A stretch of DNA of 45,587 nucleotides from Algiphilus sp. (GTDB lineage Bacteria; Pseudomonadota; Gammaproteobacteria; Nevskiales; Nevskiaceae), in NCBI RefSeq assembly GCF_023145115.1, contig NZ_JAGLEJ010000048.1:1-45587 (forward strand), given 5' to 3'. A program made the translations under genes and the position numbers. Within the stretch, counting starts at the first letter, position 1, and every line of letters begins with the position of its first letter. Positions 45,378 through 45,587 of the stretch are shown in pieces. The notes below the pieces were generated by a model. That model was given only the letters and a program-made list of their open reading frames with translations, made no database searches and was not told where the DNA came from.

Positions 45378-45587
45378 ATGTCCTACGCTGAATCCAATGC
45401 GGTGTTCGGTACGGAATCGTCCACAACCGACGGGCACGCGGATGCTCCGGCTGCATTTCCGCGATGGCTCCTTTGGGCCGTATGGGCGGCGCTCGCGGTT
45501 CCGTCCTACTTCATCGGCATGTATGCCCTGCGCTACCTGTACACGGGGCCGGAAGGCGTGGAATGTAGTTGCCCCTATATCCCCGGA
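45378..45587 (+). CDS. membrane protein of unknown function, N-terminal part
   Basis: The window ends inside this gene after 70 codons. The visible part is a polar N terminus (MSYAESNAVFGTESSTTDGH), a hydrophobic segment (FPRWLLWAVWAALAVPSYFIG) and a Cys-x-Cys-Pro stretch (EGVECSCPYIPG) that may face the periplasm. The Shine-Dalgarno sequence is excellent. It is divergent from the AraC-type regulator, which suggests inducible expression. No family can be assigned. Confidence 0.6.
   Translation, partial: MSYAESNAVFGTESSTTDGHADAPAAFPRWLLWAVWAALAVPSYFIGMYALRYLYTGPEGVECSCPYIPG

Overview
This window is a GC-rich (about two-thirds G+C by eye), densely coding chromosomal segment from a gammaproteobacterium. 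The evidence is a run of housekeeping neighbourhoods typical of that class: rimP-nusA-infB-rbfA-truB-rpsO-pnp, yceF/yceD-rpmF-plsX, corB-ypjD beside ffh-rpsP-rimM-trmD-rplS, ppsA/ppsR back to back, and ffs-dnaX-ybaB-recR. The family cannot be fixed from the sequence alone; a Nevskiales/Salinisphaerales-type or other non-enteric gammaproteobacterium is my inference. No tRNA, rRNA, prophage, transposase or CRISPR array was seen.

Layout. 1-8932: transcription/translation operon on the + strand, opening with a sigma70 promoter and a terminator placed just before rimP. 8933-9471: non-coding stretch between convergent pnp and rne, holding facing terminators, a minus-strand small-RNA candidate with a near-consensus promoter, and TGACG-type palindromes. 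9472-13112: rne (minus), with a microsatellite and duplicated short motifs in its acidic tail, followed by a small ORF. 13113-15159: the rne/rluC divergent region, rluC and a HAD phosphatase. 15163-20010: acuI-like reductase, yceF (minus), then yceD-rpmF-plsX from an apparently leaderless promoter, then radA. 20017-23000: corB and ypjD (minus) and a class II cyclic-nucleotide phosphodiesterase-like metallo-hydrolase (+). 23076-27112: ffh, rpsP-rimM-trmD-rplS and a small lipoprotein. 27134-30553 (minus): secreted alpha/beta hydrolase, nadC, argF, sodB. 30760-33726: grxD, an isocitrate dehydrogenase fused to a CBS pair, and a CinA-type MoCF domain protein. 33737-37221 (minus): EamA transporter, a nested inverted-repeat element, ppsA. 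37298-40650: ppsR, a small unknown gene, pgm (minus), a DUF1249 gene. 40685-44111: 4.5S RNA, dnaX, ybaB, recR, a small membrane protein. 44214-45587: an AraC-type regulator (minus) and the start of a divergent membrane-protein gene cut by the window edge.

How the genes work together. Most encode RNA and protein synthesis: ribosome maturation factors, ribosomal proteins, rRNA/tRNA modification, the RNA degradation enzymes PNPase and RNase E, and both parts of the bacterial SRP (ffh and ffs, about 16 kb apart). A second theme, 31.1-40.2 kb, is central carbon flux: isocitrate dehydrogenase, PEP synthase with its ADP-dependent regulator PpsR, and phosphoglucomutase. The items most worth following up are the small-RNA candidate at 9030-9161, the isocitrate dehydrogenase-CBS fusion, the duplicated FxPRLI motif in RNase E, the leaderless yceD promoter, and the palindromic element at 34655-34832.
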